Assembly (NCBI GenBank): GCA_951799425.1
Contig: OX637403.1
Span: forward strand, 31,350,811 to 31,414,810
Direction of reading: 5' to 3'
From: Ilex aquifolium
Lineage: Eukaryota > Streptophyta > Magnoliopsida > Aquifoliales > Aquifoliaceae
DNA: 64,000 nucleotides
Within the stretch, counting starts at the first letter, position 1. The number at the start of each line of letters is the position of its first letter. The translations under genes and the position numbers were made by a program. Below are positions 1 to 35,300 of this stretch, one piece after another. The notes under the pieces were generated by a model. That model ran no database searches and was not told the DNA's origin. It saw only the letters and a program-made list of their open reading frames with translations.

Positions 1-10861
<10,861 letters not shown>

Positions 10862-11159
10862 TAAAAACTCAAACCATATATATACAAACCGACACCACCA
10901 TATACATACATCAACTTATAAATATCTACCTCAAACTGTGAAAGAACACCAAATATGGCAATTTCTAGGGTTTAAAACTTACCTTTTGGAGAAAGAGAGA
11001 GAGAGAGTCATAGAGAAACGGGTTGCGATCTCTGAAGGCTATTGATTCCAGTTAGTACTTCGATTTCTTCCACTAAGTCTATATCTAACAGTTTTCTTTC
11101 CCTATATCTTACGGGGATGGTTCGTTTTTAGGTTACCGGAAATAAAGATTTACCTTTTA

Positions 11160-13192
11160 GGGCCTAAAAGTAGCAGAAATTACGAAATTACAGAAGGCTT
11201 TGACGTGGTCAAAGAGAGAGAGAGAAGAAACGATCTAGGTTTTAGGTAATTCACCGGTGTTCCGGACACGTATTAGAGACAAAGGAGGGTTGGAATGGAC
11301 GGATGAGATATTTTCTGGGTTTGGATCTTTTGTGGGACCAGCACAAGCTCTATATGGACTTAACAATCTATTGGCGTGATTTAACGAACAAAACTAGAAA
11401 TAAAAACAATGATGTCGTAGGGGGTAATTGGAGGCTTTCTTATTTCATTTGGAGCTAAACCTTGATATCAGTTGGCCGAATTACTCGAGTTCAGCTCAAG
11501 TTTAATTTGGATAGAAATCAATTCAAACTTGACTCGTATTTTAAATTAGTCGAGTTCGAACAATTTTTTAGTTTCTACTCGTTTATATGTAAAATAGTCG
11601 AGTTACTTAGGCTCGACTTATTTTTTAAACGAATAGAGTTTTAACAATTTTTTAAATTCCCTTAACAAAATGAGTTTAACAAACTCGACTCGAGTTTACA
11701 AAATTCAACTCGATTATCAGGTCTATCACTCATTGATCTTATAGCTAAAATGAAAGTGGAGAAGTGCTCTATTTTTTTGTGAATGTTTGTCTGTTAAAGA
11801 TTGTTGAACTTAGTAGTTGACAATACTAGCATTTATCACTAATAGTTAGGTGGTGACATATTAAATTCATGTCGTACCTACCCCGTATTGAAAGGGGCAA
11901 ATCTTACGCAAGAATATGCTTGAATGATGTTGCAAATATAAGCGTATTTAAATAGATCCACGAATGGTGTATGTCTTTTTAGACTGGAATTTTGATTGCC
12001 AGTACCCCCAAAAAAAAGGCAAGAAACATGTCAATTCATGACCATGGAGGTTAAAGGGCAAGTTAGATGGTTTGCATTAAATCGATGCAACTAATCTCAC
12101 TGTTGTCATCACCACCATTTCTACCCCATTATCGTCATTGTTTTTGTTAGGGGTGTTTAATTTTTTGATTACCCGTAAATTTCGATCTTACCCTACCCTG
12201 TCCGACTTTATTGATCGACTATCCGAAATAATCGAGTAAGCCAACGGAAGATCTTTTCGTATTTTCGTAAAAAAATCGGATAGGAATGCAGAATACCTAC
12301 AAAATTATATATATATATATATGTATGTATATATGTTAATCCCTAAAAATTAAAATCCAAAATTTAAAAACCCTAATATTTTATTAATGTTCGTGGCTTT
12401 CTTATATATGATGCATTGATGTTTTATGGCTTCGTGTTGTGTTTTATTGTAATTATTTATGTATTATCGAATTTATTGTGTTTTCTTTAGTAGACTGAAC
12501 TGAACGGACAAGTTGATTTCTGATATCATTATTGGTTTATTGTGTTAGTTAATTAATGCAAGTTACTTAATTAAATTGTAAAAATGATTAAAAAATTAAT
12601 AATTAAAAAATATGTGTTCACCCAATTGTTTTGGACGGAATTCAGGTAAGAATAGTACACTTGATCGGATATGTTAGGTCAAAAAAAATTATTCCGTAAA
12701 ATATCGGATAAGAAGATGGAATACCATAATTTTTACCTGTAGGATAAGGTGAACACCCATAGTCCTTGTCATCGCCATGGTGGTGATGATCATGATAGTG
12801 TAGTTATAGCCAAAAGTGGTGATAGTTTTGTTATGTGCTAGATTGGTGGCAATGGGGTGATATGATAGTTTTGATGTTGAACGGGACGATAGAATGATCA
12901 CGTGTAATGGTTGATGATGGAGAAGTGGTGTTGGGACAATGGTGACAAAATTGATGGAGGTAGTTGTGACAAAGTTAACAATCGTGATGGCGACAACGTA
13001 GATGGTGTGGTCATGTAATGGTGGTGGAATGGTTGTGATGGGATAGTGGCAACTGTGGGAGGTGTGTGTTGTAGCAATAATTTTAAGGTGAGGGAGGGAT
13101 CAAGGGATAAGTATTAACCATGAGTTACAAAAAGAAAAGTAAGGTTAGAAAATTGATAATTTTACAGAATTCAAATCATTGTACTGATTAAA

Positions 13193-13228
<36 letters not shown>

Positions 13229-13239
13229 TTTAATAAAAT
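11160..13239. other. Intergenic sequence upstream of JMJ17
   Basis: No gene seen. 10983-11160 is probable JMJ17 leader, and 11160-11300 would be its promoter, with a GA-rich run near 11210-11230. 11450-11740 is rich in CTCGAGTT-type words like the hAT MITE family at 14012 and 52019, but no ends were found. 12300-12330 and 13196-13225 are TA microsatellites. 12770-13080 is a degenerate GGT/GAT-type simple-sequence stretch. Confidence 0.5.
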
Positions 13240-13790
13240 AGTTTACAATTTAAATTTCAAAAGATAAACAAAATGATTTTTATTTTTCGCGATTCAGATC
13301 GCTTTAAATTTTATTTTAAAGTTAATATAACGGCTAATATTAACATCCTAAATTTAATAGAAAAAATAAACCTCTAAGGGTGTGTTTGGACTCTAGAGTG
13401 ACTTTTTAAAAGTACTTATATAAATTATTTCTCATAAGTACTTTAAAAAAAAAAAATTGTGTTTGAAATTGTCCCACCACTACTTCTACCACCATTACCC
13501 CCGCCACCACCACCACCGTCATCGCCATCGTCGTCACCACCATTGCCGCTGCCGTTGCTGCCACCACCGTCGCCATCACCACCGCCGCCGCCACCGATGT
13601 CATTGCCGTTGCCACCACGGTCATTGCCACCCACCACAACCATCACCGTCTCCTACGACCACCACCTCTCACTCACACTACAACCGATGCTTAAATTCAT
13701 TTATCTCTCTTCTATGTTTGTGATTTGATTTTGGATATAAATACAAATATGTTTATTGTTTATCATTTTTTATTACTCTGTGCCTATATA
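13240..13790 (+). repeat. Dispersed repeat with CCN-rich core, copy 1
   Basis: The left flank contains AAAGATAAACAAAATGA and AGTTAATATAACGGCTAATA. The core (13470-13650) is an imperfect CCA/CCG/CCT trinucleotide tract. The right flank contains ATACAAATATGTTTATTG and TTATTACTCTGT. Both flanks and the core recur, reverse-complemented, at 45233-51085. Open frames in the core (His/Pro or Gly-rich) are by-products of the trinucleotide repeat. Confidence 0.75.
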
Positions 13791-13899
13791 TATATATATA
13801 TTGTAGTTTTAATATTATGTTTTTTTGTGGGATATCACATTTAAATGATTTTAATTAGTGAATTATATTTATGGGGTAACCATTTTTTTATTTAAGTTA

Positions 13900-14553
13900 G
13901 GGTTAATTGCACTGGGGGTCCTCAAAATATAAGATTTGTCTTATTTTGGTCCCCAATATTTTAATCTCTAAAGTAGTGAATATATTCTATATGCTATTTC
14001 ATGCAAACAACTAGGGCTGTTAATCAAACCAAACTTGAACATTTTTTTAGGCTCGTTTATGTGTAAATAGTTAAATGAGCCAGCTCGTTTATGTGTAAAT
14101 TAGGCTTGAATTAAGCTCGAATTCAGCTCGATTAACACCCCTACAAACAACGTCCAGATTGCTAATGATTTTTTATCATAAACTTGTCACGTAATATCTA
14201 ATATGGACAAAATATAATTTTGATAGCTCTTGAACAAAAATTGGGTAATTTTTTATAAAAAAATGTGTAATATGGGTACATTTTGACCAAAAATTGGATA
14301 GCTCGTGATCAAAACTATGTAATTTATTTTGTATGCAAATTTGGTCAAGAGTTATCCAAATTATTTTGTGTTTATATTTAAGTATCACGTGACAAGTTTA
14401 TGATAAAAAATCGTTAGCAATCTGGACGTTGTTTGGTTGATGGATCATATAGAAACATATTCAATATTTTAGGGATCAAAATGATACAATTGAAATATTA
14501 TAGACAAAAATAGACAAATTCTATATTTTATGGACCTCTAGTGCAATTTTCCT
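13900..14553. mobile_element. Palindromic MULE-type MITE (foldback)
   Basis: Ends read GGGTTAATTGCACT and, inverted, AGGAAAATTGCACT. A 9-bp direct duplication TTTAAGTTA flanks it (13891-13899 and 14554-14562), the length typical of Mutator-like elements. Nearly the whole element is one inverted repeat with arms of about 260 bp (for example ACAACGTCCAGATTGCTAA near 14148 against its complement near 14415). There is no coding. The left arm is interrupted by a hAT MITE at 14012-14143. A related partial copy is at about 38973-39450. Confidence 0.75.
14012..14143. mobile_element. hAT-type MITE, 132 bp, nested in the foldback element
   Basis: Terminal inverted repeat TAGGGCTGTTAATC / GATTAACACCCCTA with one mismatch. 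An 8-bp target duplication CAAACAAC lies on both sides (14004-14011, 14144-14151). The opposite arm of the host palindrome carries the same site once and uninterrupted, which confirms the insertion. The inside is rich in AGCTCG words. A relative lies at 52019-52327. Confidence 0.8.
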
Positions 14554-14562
14554 TTTAAGTTA

Positions 14563-16800
14563 TATATAATTAAGAAGATAAGACAAAGAATAAGAAAACA
14601 AAAATAAAAATAAAAACAAAAAATGAGAAGGGAGACAAGTGTCCATTATAAACGAGGTGAGCTGTCTTGCATTTAGAGACCTCAAGGCTCAAAGTCAATC
14701 CCAATGTGGAAATGTTTGTGCAACGCGTCGAGAAACAAAAGTGACGTCTCATCAACTATTTACAAGCCAGCACGAATGTGTAATGTAGTGGAAAGAAAGA
14801 ACAATAAGAGAGGAAAAAATGAGAGGTTTTGGAATAAAAAATTAGATAGTAATTTTAGTTTGAATAGTTATTAAATTCGAGTATTTTATTTATAATATTT
14901 TGAAATTTATATATACTAGAGTTGATTGACAATTTTGAAGTACGAGATAACATATAATATATTTTGTCCTAAATCTTGTTACAAATGATACTTGTATTTT
15001 TTTGTTGAGTTTGTAATGTGGTAATTGGGGGGGGGGGGGAGGGTGGGGTGGGGGGGGGGGGGGGGGGGAGTGTGATTGATCAGTATGAATCTTGAATTAT
15101 GTCAAGTGTCACTTGTTATATTACCAAGATAAATCGGTTACAACGATGTGTGTGATAAATGGTTTAATTGTGTGACATATCATATTGGATTCATTATTCT
15201 GATATTGTCTATTGATTGTTTGCTTGATTATCTCATCGTTGTTATTTACATCATATATTTTCTCTTTTAATTATTGTTTTATTTTATATTTTGAGTAAAT
15301 ATTGTAATTAAAATATTTGACAAATCAGAGGTGAATGAATCTTATTGATTGTTTGTAATATTGAAATAATAACCAGGAGAAAAATACAACTACGAGATAA
15401 AAAGTTGGATAGAGTAGAACATTTTTTAGTATCCGAAACCCCAAAACTCCTTTCCAGATATTCAAATAAATGCATGAGCTATGGTGGAACGAGCGACCTC
15501 CTACGAGTTATTGGTGAAACAGAAATTCGTGTACATAAAAGTGGAAAATAAAAAGAGTTGGTTGGATCACCGGAACGCGGTTTCGGAAATATCTCAAAAA
15601 AACTTTCGAATATCAAGAGCGTGACACCCCCTCATGCAACTCGCCTTTCTTCTTTACCAGAAATCAACATGGCCTCGGAGATATCCCCTTCTGCATCTCC
15701 ACAGACTGAGCCACGCTATTACTCTCAAATAAGGCGGCTGGGCTGCATTGGATCAGAGAAGTGTGGGTGGGGTCTCCCCCCATAGGTATGATTCTCCTCC
15801 TGCTTTCACGGCTGCTGCGATTAGATTGGTTCTCCTTCAAATATTCAATTAGTTATATTAATTTTGAAAAAAAACTTGTTATAGTTTAAACTAGCCATAT
15901 AATATAGTTTGGAAATATGAGTTCAGGTTAATTTTTATTCCAAAATTACATTAGGAGCTAATTTTTTTAATTTTTAATTATAATACATATTTTATTCTTT
16001 TTCAGTTAACATAATTAAAAATATTTATAATTTTTTTTTCTTAACTTTCTTTTATTTTAAATAATATAATATATATTTTTTACAATTTTTCATAGTATTA
16101 CTATCATTTTCACTTTCTATACTAATTTCTTGCTAACCAAGCCAATAGTGAAAAGTATCAGGTTGGGGTTATTCCCACCCCCGCAAATTTTCATTTTCAC
16201 TAATTAAATTACAAATAATAAAACTATTAAGTTCACCATTTTTATACTCATTCATTAGTAACTAAGCCCACTCGTTTCTATATCTATCTCCATTAATAAC
16301 TAAACTTATCTCAATATTCACATTTAAAGTTTTTTTTTTTATGACCATCTCACACAGATTGTACATAAAAATATACTCAACTGGATTCTAGTATGAGTTT
16401 TATTTCATACAAATTGTTTCAATTGTCGTCGTCCGATCTCATCTTCGAAATGGTACTCCGATTCCTCTCTACACTTCTCTTTCTTGTTTTATTAATAGCC
16501 AATTCAAGAAATTTGTAGAGAAAAATATATTATTCAAACACAATTTCTAAATATACAAAAAAAAAATCGCTTAGAATTTTGTCACATCTGAAGCTAAATT
16601 TATTGAAAAGAAATAAAAAAATCATAAAGCCGCACTCTTCGAACCGTACAATCTATATATAACTGTTTCTTCAGTTTTAGTAAATAATTCAGTTAAGTAT
16701 ATTTTATATAGACTATCTGATATGAGATATAAAAAAAAAACCCTAAAAGTAAAATTTGAAATAAATTTAATTATTAATGAGATGGGTATAGAATGAGATG
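14563..16800. other. Intergenic, AT-rich, with a long G tract; no gene supported
   Basis: 15027-15069 is an almost uninterrupted run of G (43 bp with single A or T breaks), a likely G-quadruplex former and a likely assembly weak point. 15560-15785 has mixed-composition sequence with a short open frame but no recognisable family. 15900-16800 is AT-rich, with GATATGAG/ATGAGATG-type words and no coding signal. Confidence 0.4.
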
Positions 16801-16879
16801 AACTTAGTTATGAGGTGGTTATAGAGAGATTAATTTGTAATTTTATGATATATAATTTAATGGAGTGGGATCTGGGGTG

Positions 16880-27765
<10,886 letters not shown>

Positions 27766-28299
27766 CAATAGGAGAGAGAAAATCCAACGTGATCTCTTCT
27801 CCTTGTCCCTCCTCCTCAAATTGCTGCACTCTGGGAATAACCCACATCAAACACGAGCTTTTCTTGTTTTTCCGGGAGAAAGGTCAAACGATTTTCAACC
27901 TCCAAAGAAACATAAGATTGATGGAAACAAAAGGCTACCAGTCCTCCGCATGCATGACTATTTGGTTTGGTTTTGTTGAAGCATTCTTTTGCAACATTAT
28001 TGGAGTGGATTGGTTCTGGCCAGCTTTGTGAAATGTCAGATGTTTCCCTGGTATTTATTGTTGGCAGTTTACTGACCTTTCCCAACAATTCAATCTTTCC
28101 AAATAATTCAGACACACTTGCAAGAGATTATATGTTCATAGAGGAACTGTCAAGGAAACGGAAAAGGGTAGTAGAAGAATTTTGCCATGCTGTAATTTAT
28201 GTACAGTGCTACATGCCTTCCTCATCCTGATTTGAAATTGGCCTTTTTTTTTTTTTTGGTATCCCATTTCTGGTTTTTTCTTGTTTATTGGTCTATATT

Positions 28300-29300
28300 T
28301 TGGGGATAATTTGTATTTATCACATGATTGTGTGCTCAGATCTGTAATCTGTCAGATGACACATCATTTTGAGTGGCTTATGGTACACATCTGAGTCCGA
28401 TAATTGCGGAATAGCATACTCGACCTTTCGAGCCGATTTTTTGGATCGGCTCAGAACATGAAATCCAAAAATTTCTACCCGTCGGTTTGGATGAACAACC
28501 CTACTCAGCTTTGGGGGCTTCCTGAAGTCGCTGGTGCTAGTGCTATTTAATACTGTTGTTACGCTTAAATTTTGTTCAGAAGAGCAATCTTGGGGATCAT
28601 TCGCTTCAGGTTAAATCTACTTTTAACGGTAACATTATAACCTGAGCGATCAAAATCATCTCAACCACACATCACACATCAAATAAATTTATGGCTACCA
28701 TGTAGACTTGGAATACGCACAATCATCTATAAACATACATCTCGGGTCATGCACTCGAGTTGAGACTTGTTGAGCTGCATTCTTTTTTCCTTCGCCACCC
28801 ACTTGTCAGAACAAAAAAGGAAATGCCATGACCAATATGAAGTTCACACCCTGAATGGATACATGAGTTGAGTCGACCAAGGTGATGTCCCAAACAGCAG
28901 ATTTTCTGAAATAACTCCCACTATTTCTCCAGAAAACCAGTGCATTCCCAGAAGAAACCAAAGATCTCAAAGATGAGCAGTATGGTAAAAGAGCATAAAA
29001 ATGCTATAACAAACCAAGTATTCAATCACAGCAACACATCCTAAGGCTTAGGAGAAGCTATTAGAAGATTAAGTAAACCACAGAAGTCTTCAACTTACCT
29101 TCCATGTTGCGGCAATAGTTTCACTCACTATAGGGCAACTAGTGATGGTCAAACAAAGATTGACAACATTATTTAAGACGTGACTTACTGATGAAAAGGT
29201 TTGTGCCAAGGGTACACGTCACAATTTATTCTTGCTAAAACCTGACATTGGCAGCTAATTTAGAACAAATCAACAGAGATTATACCCAGAAATAATAGGG
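28300..29300. other. Convergent intergenic region between BSK and GSH1
   Basis: About 1 kb between the BSK 3' UTR and the GSH1 3' UTR. It contains a perfect 8-bp stem hairpin (GAGCCGAT, 7-nt loop, ATCGGCTC) at 28430-28452. No gene is seen. Confidence 0.5.
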
Positions 29301-29362
29301 AGATGTACAAGCACATCCTATATGCTGCACACTGAAGCGCGCATAAAGACACTCAAATCACC

Positions 29363-32300
29363 TCAGTAGAGCAGCTCCTCAAAAACAGGATCCACACTTT
29401 GTCCCCACTTTCCATGGTATAACTCAAGAAGCTTCTCAGCTGGTGTCACACCTGCCACAAGGAGATGAATTGTGATGACATAAGTATAACTACCATTGGA
29501 GATTGTCAAGCAACAAATTTACGCCTCTAAAGAGAAGAATGTATGATAAGCCCCTTTCATTGTAGGGACCATTATCTCAAACATATTGTTCAGGAGTTCA
29601 AACATGTAATTCTAAACTTCCATGCAAAACTTCAAATTCTTCACTCTCTTTCTAGGGGAACTGTCTTGCACACAATAACTCAAACTTTTATTAACTATAG
29701 TAATAATGGGATTTCCATACACAAGTGCGGAGTATAAAAGAGCATGCAGAACAAATGCTTTAAAACATCAGGACTCTGAATGACGTACCAGTTTGAACCA
29801 CCTCAGTCACTGCATTCAAGAATCCTGCTTCCTTAAAGCCTCTCCTTTCCAAGCCATCCTGCATTAAGTAAATAGATACACAAACAACAAAGAAGGAACA
29901 GACGAATTGTTATGATCGTAGACGCATGAACAAAAGCAGCAACAATGACAATTTTCAAGTCACCTTTGCCAACTTTAGAACATCTTCAGCAACATGCCTC
30001 AGCAAGCCATCTCGAAATGGTGTCTTCAGACCACTCTTTGGTACCTACTTAGATGGTTTTGGAATTAAATTGCCATCTTACGTGCTCAAAAAATGCTATT
30101 TATCTCAACATTCCAGGATACAACTTGAAGGGGTGAAGCCATATTTGCAAATAAAAACTAGATTATCATCACTCTATAGTATAGTCATTGAAGAAAAAAA
30201 AAATTTGATAGAGGCATAACAAACTAGAATATTGCCTAGAATATTTTCTTCCCAAGTGGAAGAAGTTTGTTTTTCCCAAATATTTGAAAGAAAAAGACTT
30301 ATATAGTGACCAGGTCATTCATCAAATTGCATCAGTTGGACTGAAGAACAAGAACACTTTTGATGAAGTAATTCTTTTGATGCCTAAGTCCCAACATGTT
30401 GGGCTTCATTTCTAAGTCCCAACATGTTGGGCTTCATTTCTAACGGCCATCTCTTTATCGAATGCCAGAAAGTACAGATGAAGCATCTAAAAAAAAAGGT
30501 GCTGCAAAATTAGCTCGCATTATCTCCACAAATAGGTAGTAGTACTATAAAAGCAGGCAAGATATCAAACAATGCACAATATAACAAAAAGATGATGGGT
30601 AGATTACCTTATTCCTCAACATCTGTCTTTCTTCGGCGGTCCAATCAGCTGTCATGTCTAGAACAGTTTGTAAACAAACCTCGTCATATAATAGACCCAC
30701 CTGAAATTTAGAAGTAACATTAGAGTGAATTGATTCACAGGAATCAAGCATTAATAACAGAAATTATCACCAACAAAGGTGGCTGTATCAGCATAATATC
30801 AAGCAAAAATGAAGAAATATGCAAAAGGTTAAAAAAAAGTCCCAATAACTAATATGTTCCTTATTTCTTCCTTTCTTTATAGACGTGAAAAGAAATTGTT
30901 AAAAACATTTACAAGAGACATCTAGCAATGGTACATATAACATACACAAAGTGGCTCTTACACTCCTGAAAGTAAAACAAAAGAAAGTCCTCATATAAAC
31001 CAGATTGCTTAATTAGCATGTGACCAACAAAATGTGGTTCCCTCCTGCAATAATTTTTGGGAAGAGTTCCACCCGGCTACATATGATTGTGGATGGATTT
31101 ACTCCGCACATCTATTGTTTTTAGTTTTTGAAGAATTTGCAAAACAATTATTGCTATATTTTCCCAATAAGAGGGTGATGCAGTGTGCTGTAAATTTAAA
31201 AAACCACACACCCAAAATGCAGGCAATGCACATAATCTCCTCCAAGGTCCTCCATCAGCACCCCTCATCTCTAAATACCTTTTAAGCCTGATCTGGAAAG
31301 AGAGTATCATTGGTTCAAGAGCAGCATTATCATCAGTAATACATAAAATTATTTACTTAAAAAAGTTATATCATTGGAATTATAAGGCTTGTCCACAAAC
31401 TAATTTCAAATGCATAAGAGAAACCTCGGGAAATATTGTTGTCAGATGATTCTCCCAATCATTCAAAGTTGGATATTCACCCGGAATACAAGGAAGTTTT
31501 CCAGCCATAAAATCCTGAAGAAGTGTCATAAGAAGGCTTATCTCTAATACAAACTAAATGAAAACGAAAATGCAAGGTCAAATAAAGACTCAAATCACTA
31601 AAAAAAACTACAAAGGATAGATGGAAACCCGGAAGGACATTCCAGCACAATCAATATACTTCTTTCTGCGGTAGGTGAAATACATCGGGACATCAAGAGC
31701 ATAATCTACATACTGCTCAAACCTGTCGCCAGCATCATTGTAAGCATAATTTAAGAGCATCAATAAATAGATCACAATCATTTGTTAATGCAAAACGTGA
31801 TGGAAAATAAAAAACCATTTACATGCTAGCAAATAGTGTCGTGTGCCTAGAATTGTAACAAGATAGGTAGAGGCAGGGCACCCCTCTCCCGACTCCAACC
31901 CCAGTCCAAATACAGATATCTAAATACTGAATCCCACAGATACCTCATCACGGGGTGGTGGGACAGGTACCCCGTCGCTTTGTATATTCATAGCAGGCTT
32001 AACAATGACAACACATGCCTCCACATAAAAGATGCCTGTTCAAGAATGACATAATCACATACCTTCCACATATCTACTGCAAAAAAAAATGGTAACAACC
32101 ATGTGAAAGCCAAATGCCCCATGGCATGCCTTCTGGTCACAAACCTGACACATTCTACAGAAGGTTGAGGCTGGCTGACGCAGGGGGAAGCTTTTCTAAG
32201 GGCATTGCTTTCACACCTCTGTTAAATAATAAATTGGCACAATCAGTCTCAGACATCTGAACTCAAAATTTTTAAGCCCAGGAGTTTCATATCATGTGAT

Positions 32301-35300
32301 AATTCCTCAATGAAGCAGATTAGAATCAAAGTCCCACGTTGAGAAGTTGTTGACATATAATGACTCTTGGGCTTGTTTTGCATATTTTGTTGATTTCATT
32401 GTTTGTGATTAGTTCTTGTGTGCAGTAATCCTATAGTGGTCGTATGTAGCCCTCTTGCCTGGTAGAAAAAATCTTATAGTAAGATGGAGAGGCCTTGTTC
32501 TGCCAAGGAACATGGTCAATGGAATAGTGGGTGGTTCAGAAAAGGATTCTCCTTTTCTTACACTCAGCAGGTAAGTTCAGTGCTAGCAGATTAGAAAGAT
32601 AGGATAGGATGCTAAGGTAGGATCGAAGGGCTTTGGCATTGTTCTTATATAGTCTCCTTGGATTTGACAAAAATGTGGCAGCATTTGGCAGAGTCCATAC
32701 AATCCTAGACCATTGTAGGCCATTAATACCCCCTCTGTCTGGGCTTAACTCGTATATTTTGCCTAGACTAGTGGTATATAAGGCTCATCACCTGGTGCCT
32801 CTCAGTCTCAGTATATATTCTTCAGTAAGCTACACAGTTATTGGGCTCAACCCCACCTCAAACCGAGGCAGGTTACACTTTTCCCCCCATCCTATCCCCC
32901 TCAAATTGCCATCCCTAGTCTGGCTACATAAAATACATCAAAGCTTCCCACTAACACAATTCAATCTTTCAAGCATAGCCCAAATAGCTGGATTAAGGCT
33001 CAGTTGTAGCCTTGTAGGGAACTATAATCCAAGCATGGAACAAAGAGAAAAAATATCCCACATATGATTTATCTGTTCAACAAGTATAATGTGAATCCAT
33101 TATCAAATTGTCTACAATGAAAACCGAAGTCGCCTGATTGACATCACACAGAAAAAGGTTCTCTGAATCAAATTCAAAAAGCAAACGTTGTTCATTTACT
33201 CTTCTACTTATGTTATTCTGGGTGTAGCCAATCATTTCTCTAGTTTAATTCTGAAAAGGATGCAAACTTACCCAAAGGACTCATCAAAAACAAAGGGCAG
33301 CATTCCGGTGCGGTTCTTATCAGTATCAGTCCAAATTTGGCTGTGAGACAGAAAAAATATTATTCCCAACCCCAGCAACATCAACAAATACAAGGTAACA
33401 AGTAAAAACCTTCTCATGCTAAGAAAACCATTCGGCTTTCCTTCAGTGAAAGGTGAATTGGCAAACAGAGCCGTTGCGATCTGTTTCATCCAATACGCTG
33501 GTTAGATTTTTACATAACCACAAAACTTTTCACTAAGGGGAGAATGAACAAGATTTCTCACAGGTTGCAAAGCAAGAGCAGCACGAGATTTCCTTATCAT
33601 GTCAGCTTCAGAACTAAAGTCCAAATTAACCTGTCAAAAATGGATATCCATCCCCTTTCAGTCAGGACACATGGCAGATCTATATTCACACACATATGCA
33701 CGTACAAAGATACATCAAAAGAGAAAGACAACAAAGTATGTTTGCTAATGATAGCCTTGAAGCATCAGATATGAAGTGAACAGATACCCCAAAAAATCAC
33801 ATTTCTCATACCTGAACAGTACAAGTCCTGAACATCATATCAAGTCCAAGGGATCCAACTTTGGGCATGTAATTCCTCATAATCTCATATCTTCCCTGAG
33901 CCACATCACTCTGTCAGTATACAGCAGCTCATCGAATTTTCCGTAAGTGAACAATAAATCATAGGATAAGATAAAATAACCCCTCTTAAAAGGCAGACAA
34001 CTAAAGAATATTTGTGTGGGGGAAATAGAAGAGGTATTTGCAGCTTAAGTCCAAGAAGTATAATGAGAATATAGGATGAAAAACAGCCTTTGAATCTGTC
34101 TGATCTCAGATTATGCAGATGTAAGTCCAATAGCAGCATAGCATATAATTGTCCATCCTCCAGGGCGTAACAAATTGTGAGTAGCCCACTAACAAAAAAA
34201 TGAAACCCTTTAACAACTCATAACTCATAAGGATTACCTTGGGCATTATGGGTATGTCTTGCAGTCCCCATTTGGGCTGGAAACCAATGCCTAAGAATCC
34301 AATTCCCATCTCCTCTGCAACAGCTTTAACCTGTGGCGTAAAACCATGCAAAGATGATAATCAACTTCAATGAATTTATAATTGATTGTCTTTGTGTGTG
34401 CATGTGCCTGTCCATCTCAAAAGAATCGTAGCCAGCACACAAGTTTGAGATTTTGCTCCTCTCAATACAATATAATTTGAAGATGATATACAACCACTTC
34501 CTCATAAAAATACTTGATGACTTGCTACCACAACCTCCTTTCACATATTGATGAGAACTAGATTTGTAAGTTTTGGACGAACCTGATAAAGATGTGAATT
34601 GACCTCGGCACAAGTCTGATGCAGAGTTTCAAGAGGGGCACCACTAAGCTCAAATTGGCCACCAGGTTCCAATGAGATGCTTTGCTTTCCCTGTCCAACA
34701 ACCATGTAAGTTTTCTCTACAGAGATACACCAAAAGCAAAATACAGAAGTTTCTCAAGAATCGCTGCATTAAAATCCATTTGAAATGAATGGGGCGAAAA
34801 AATGAAACTGCCTTTCATATTGAACTGACTAGCATCACTGACCATACTAATCAATATGTGAGCAAGCAAAGAAGGGTTCAAAAAACCTACGATAAAATTA
34901 GACAATCAGTTTTCCATCTAAAGATACAATAGAAATAATAGTAAACCTGTTTAAGTCCGATAATGTTGTAACCTTCCATTATTTTCTCCCAATCAAATCT
35001 CTCAGAAATACCGTTGAGCAGATCTGCTATTTGTTCATACTTCATGGGAAGTAGAGTTCCAAACTCAAAACCAAACTTTTCATGTTCGGTACCTATTCTG
35101 CAAAACCACATGATTAAGCCAATGATTCACAAGAGAGTAAGAAAGGTCCACTAGTCTATACACACACACACACACACACACACACAAAGGATTTAATAAA
35201 ACTATATGGATAAGACTAATAATTCAAATTTATTTTCAGATTTTCAAAAGAACAAAAGAGATGAAATATCCAATGGATTTTCAACAGCAGATGTTGAATA

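Noticed and set aside
13406-13728. His/Pro-rich and Val/Ala/Gly-rich frames
   Set aside because: Same reason: CCN core of the repeat, open in overlapping frames on both strands.
15558-15785. Short open frame with a GT donor-like site behind it
   Set aside because: No recognisable family, no supported partner exons, and an upstream G tract and AT-rich flanks; left as unannotated.
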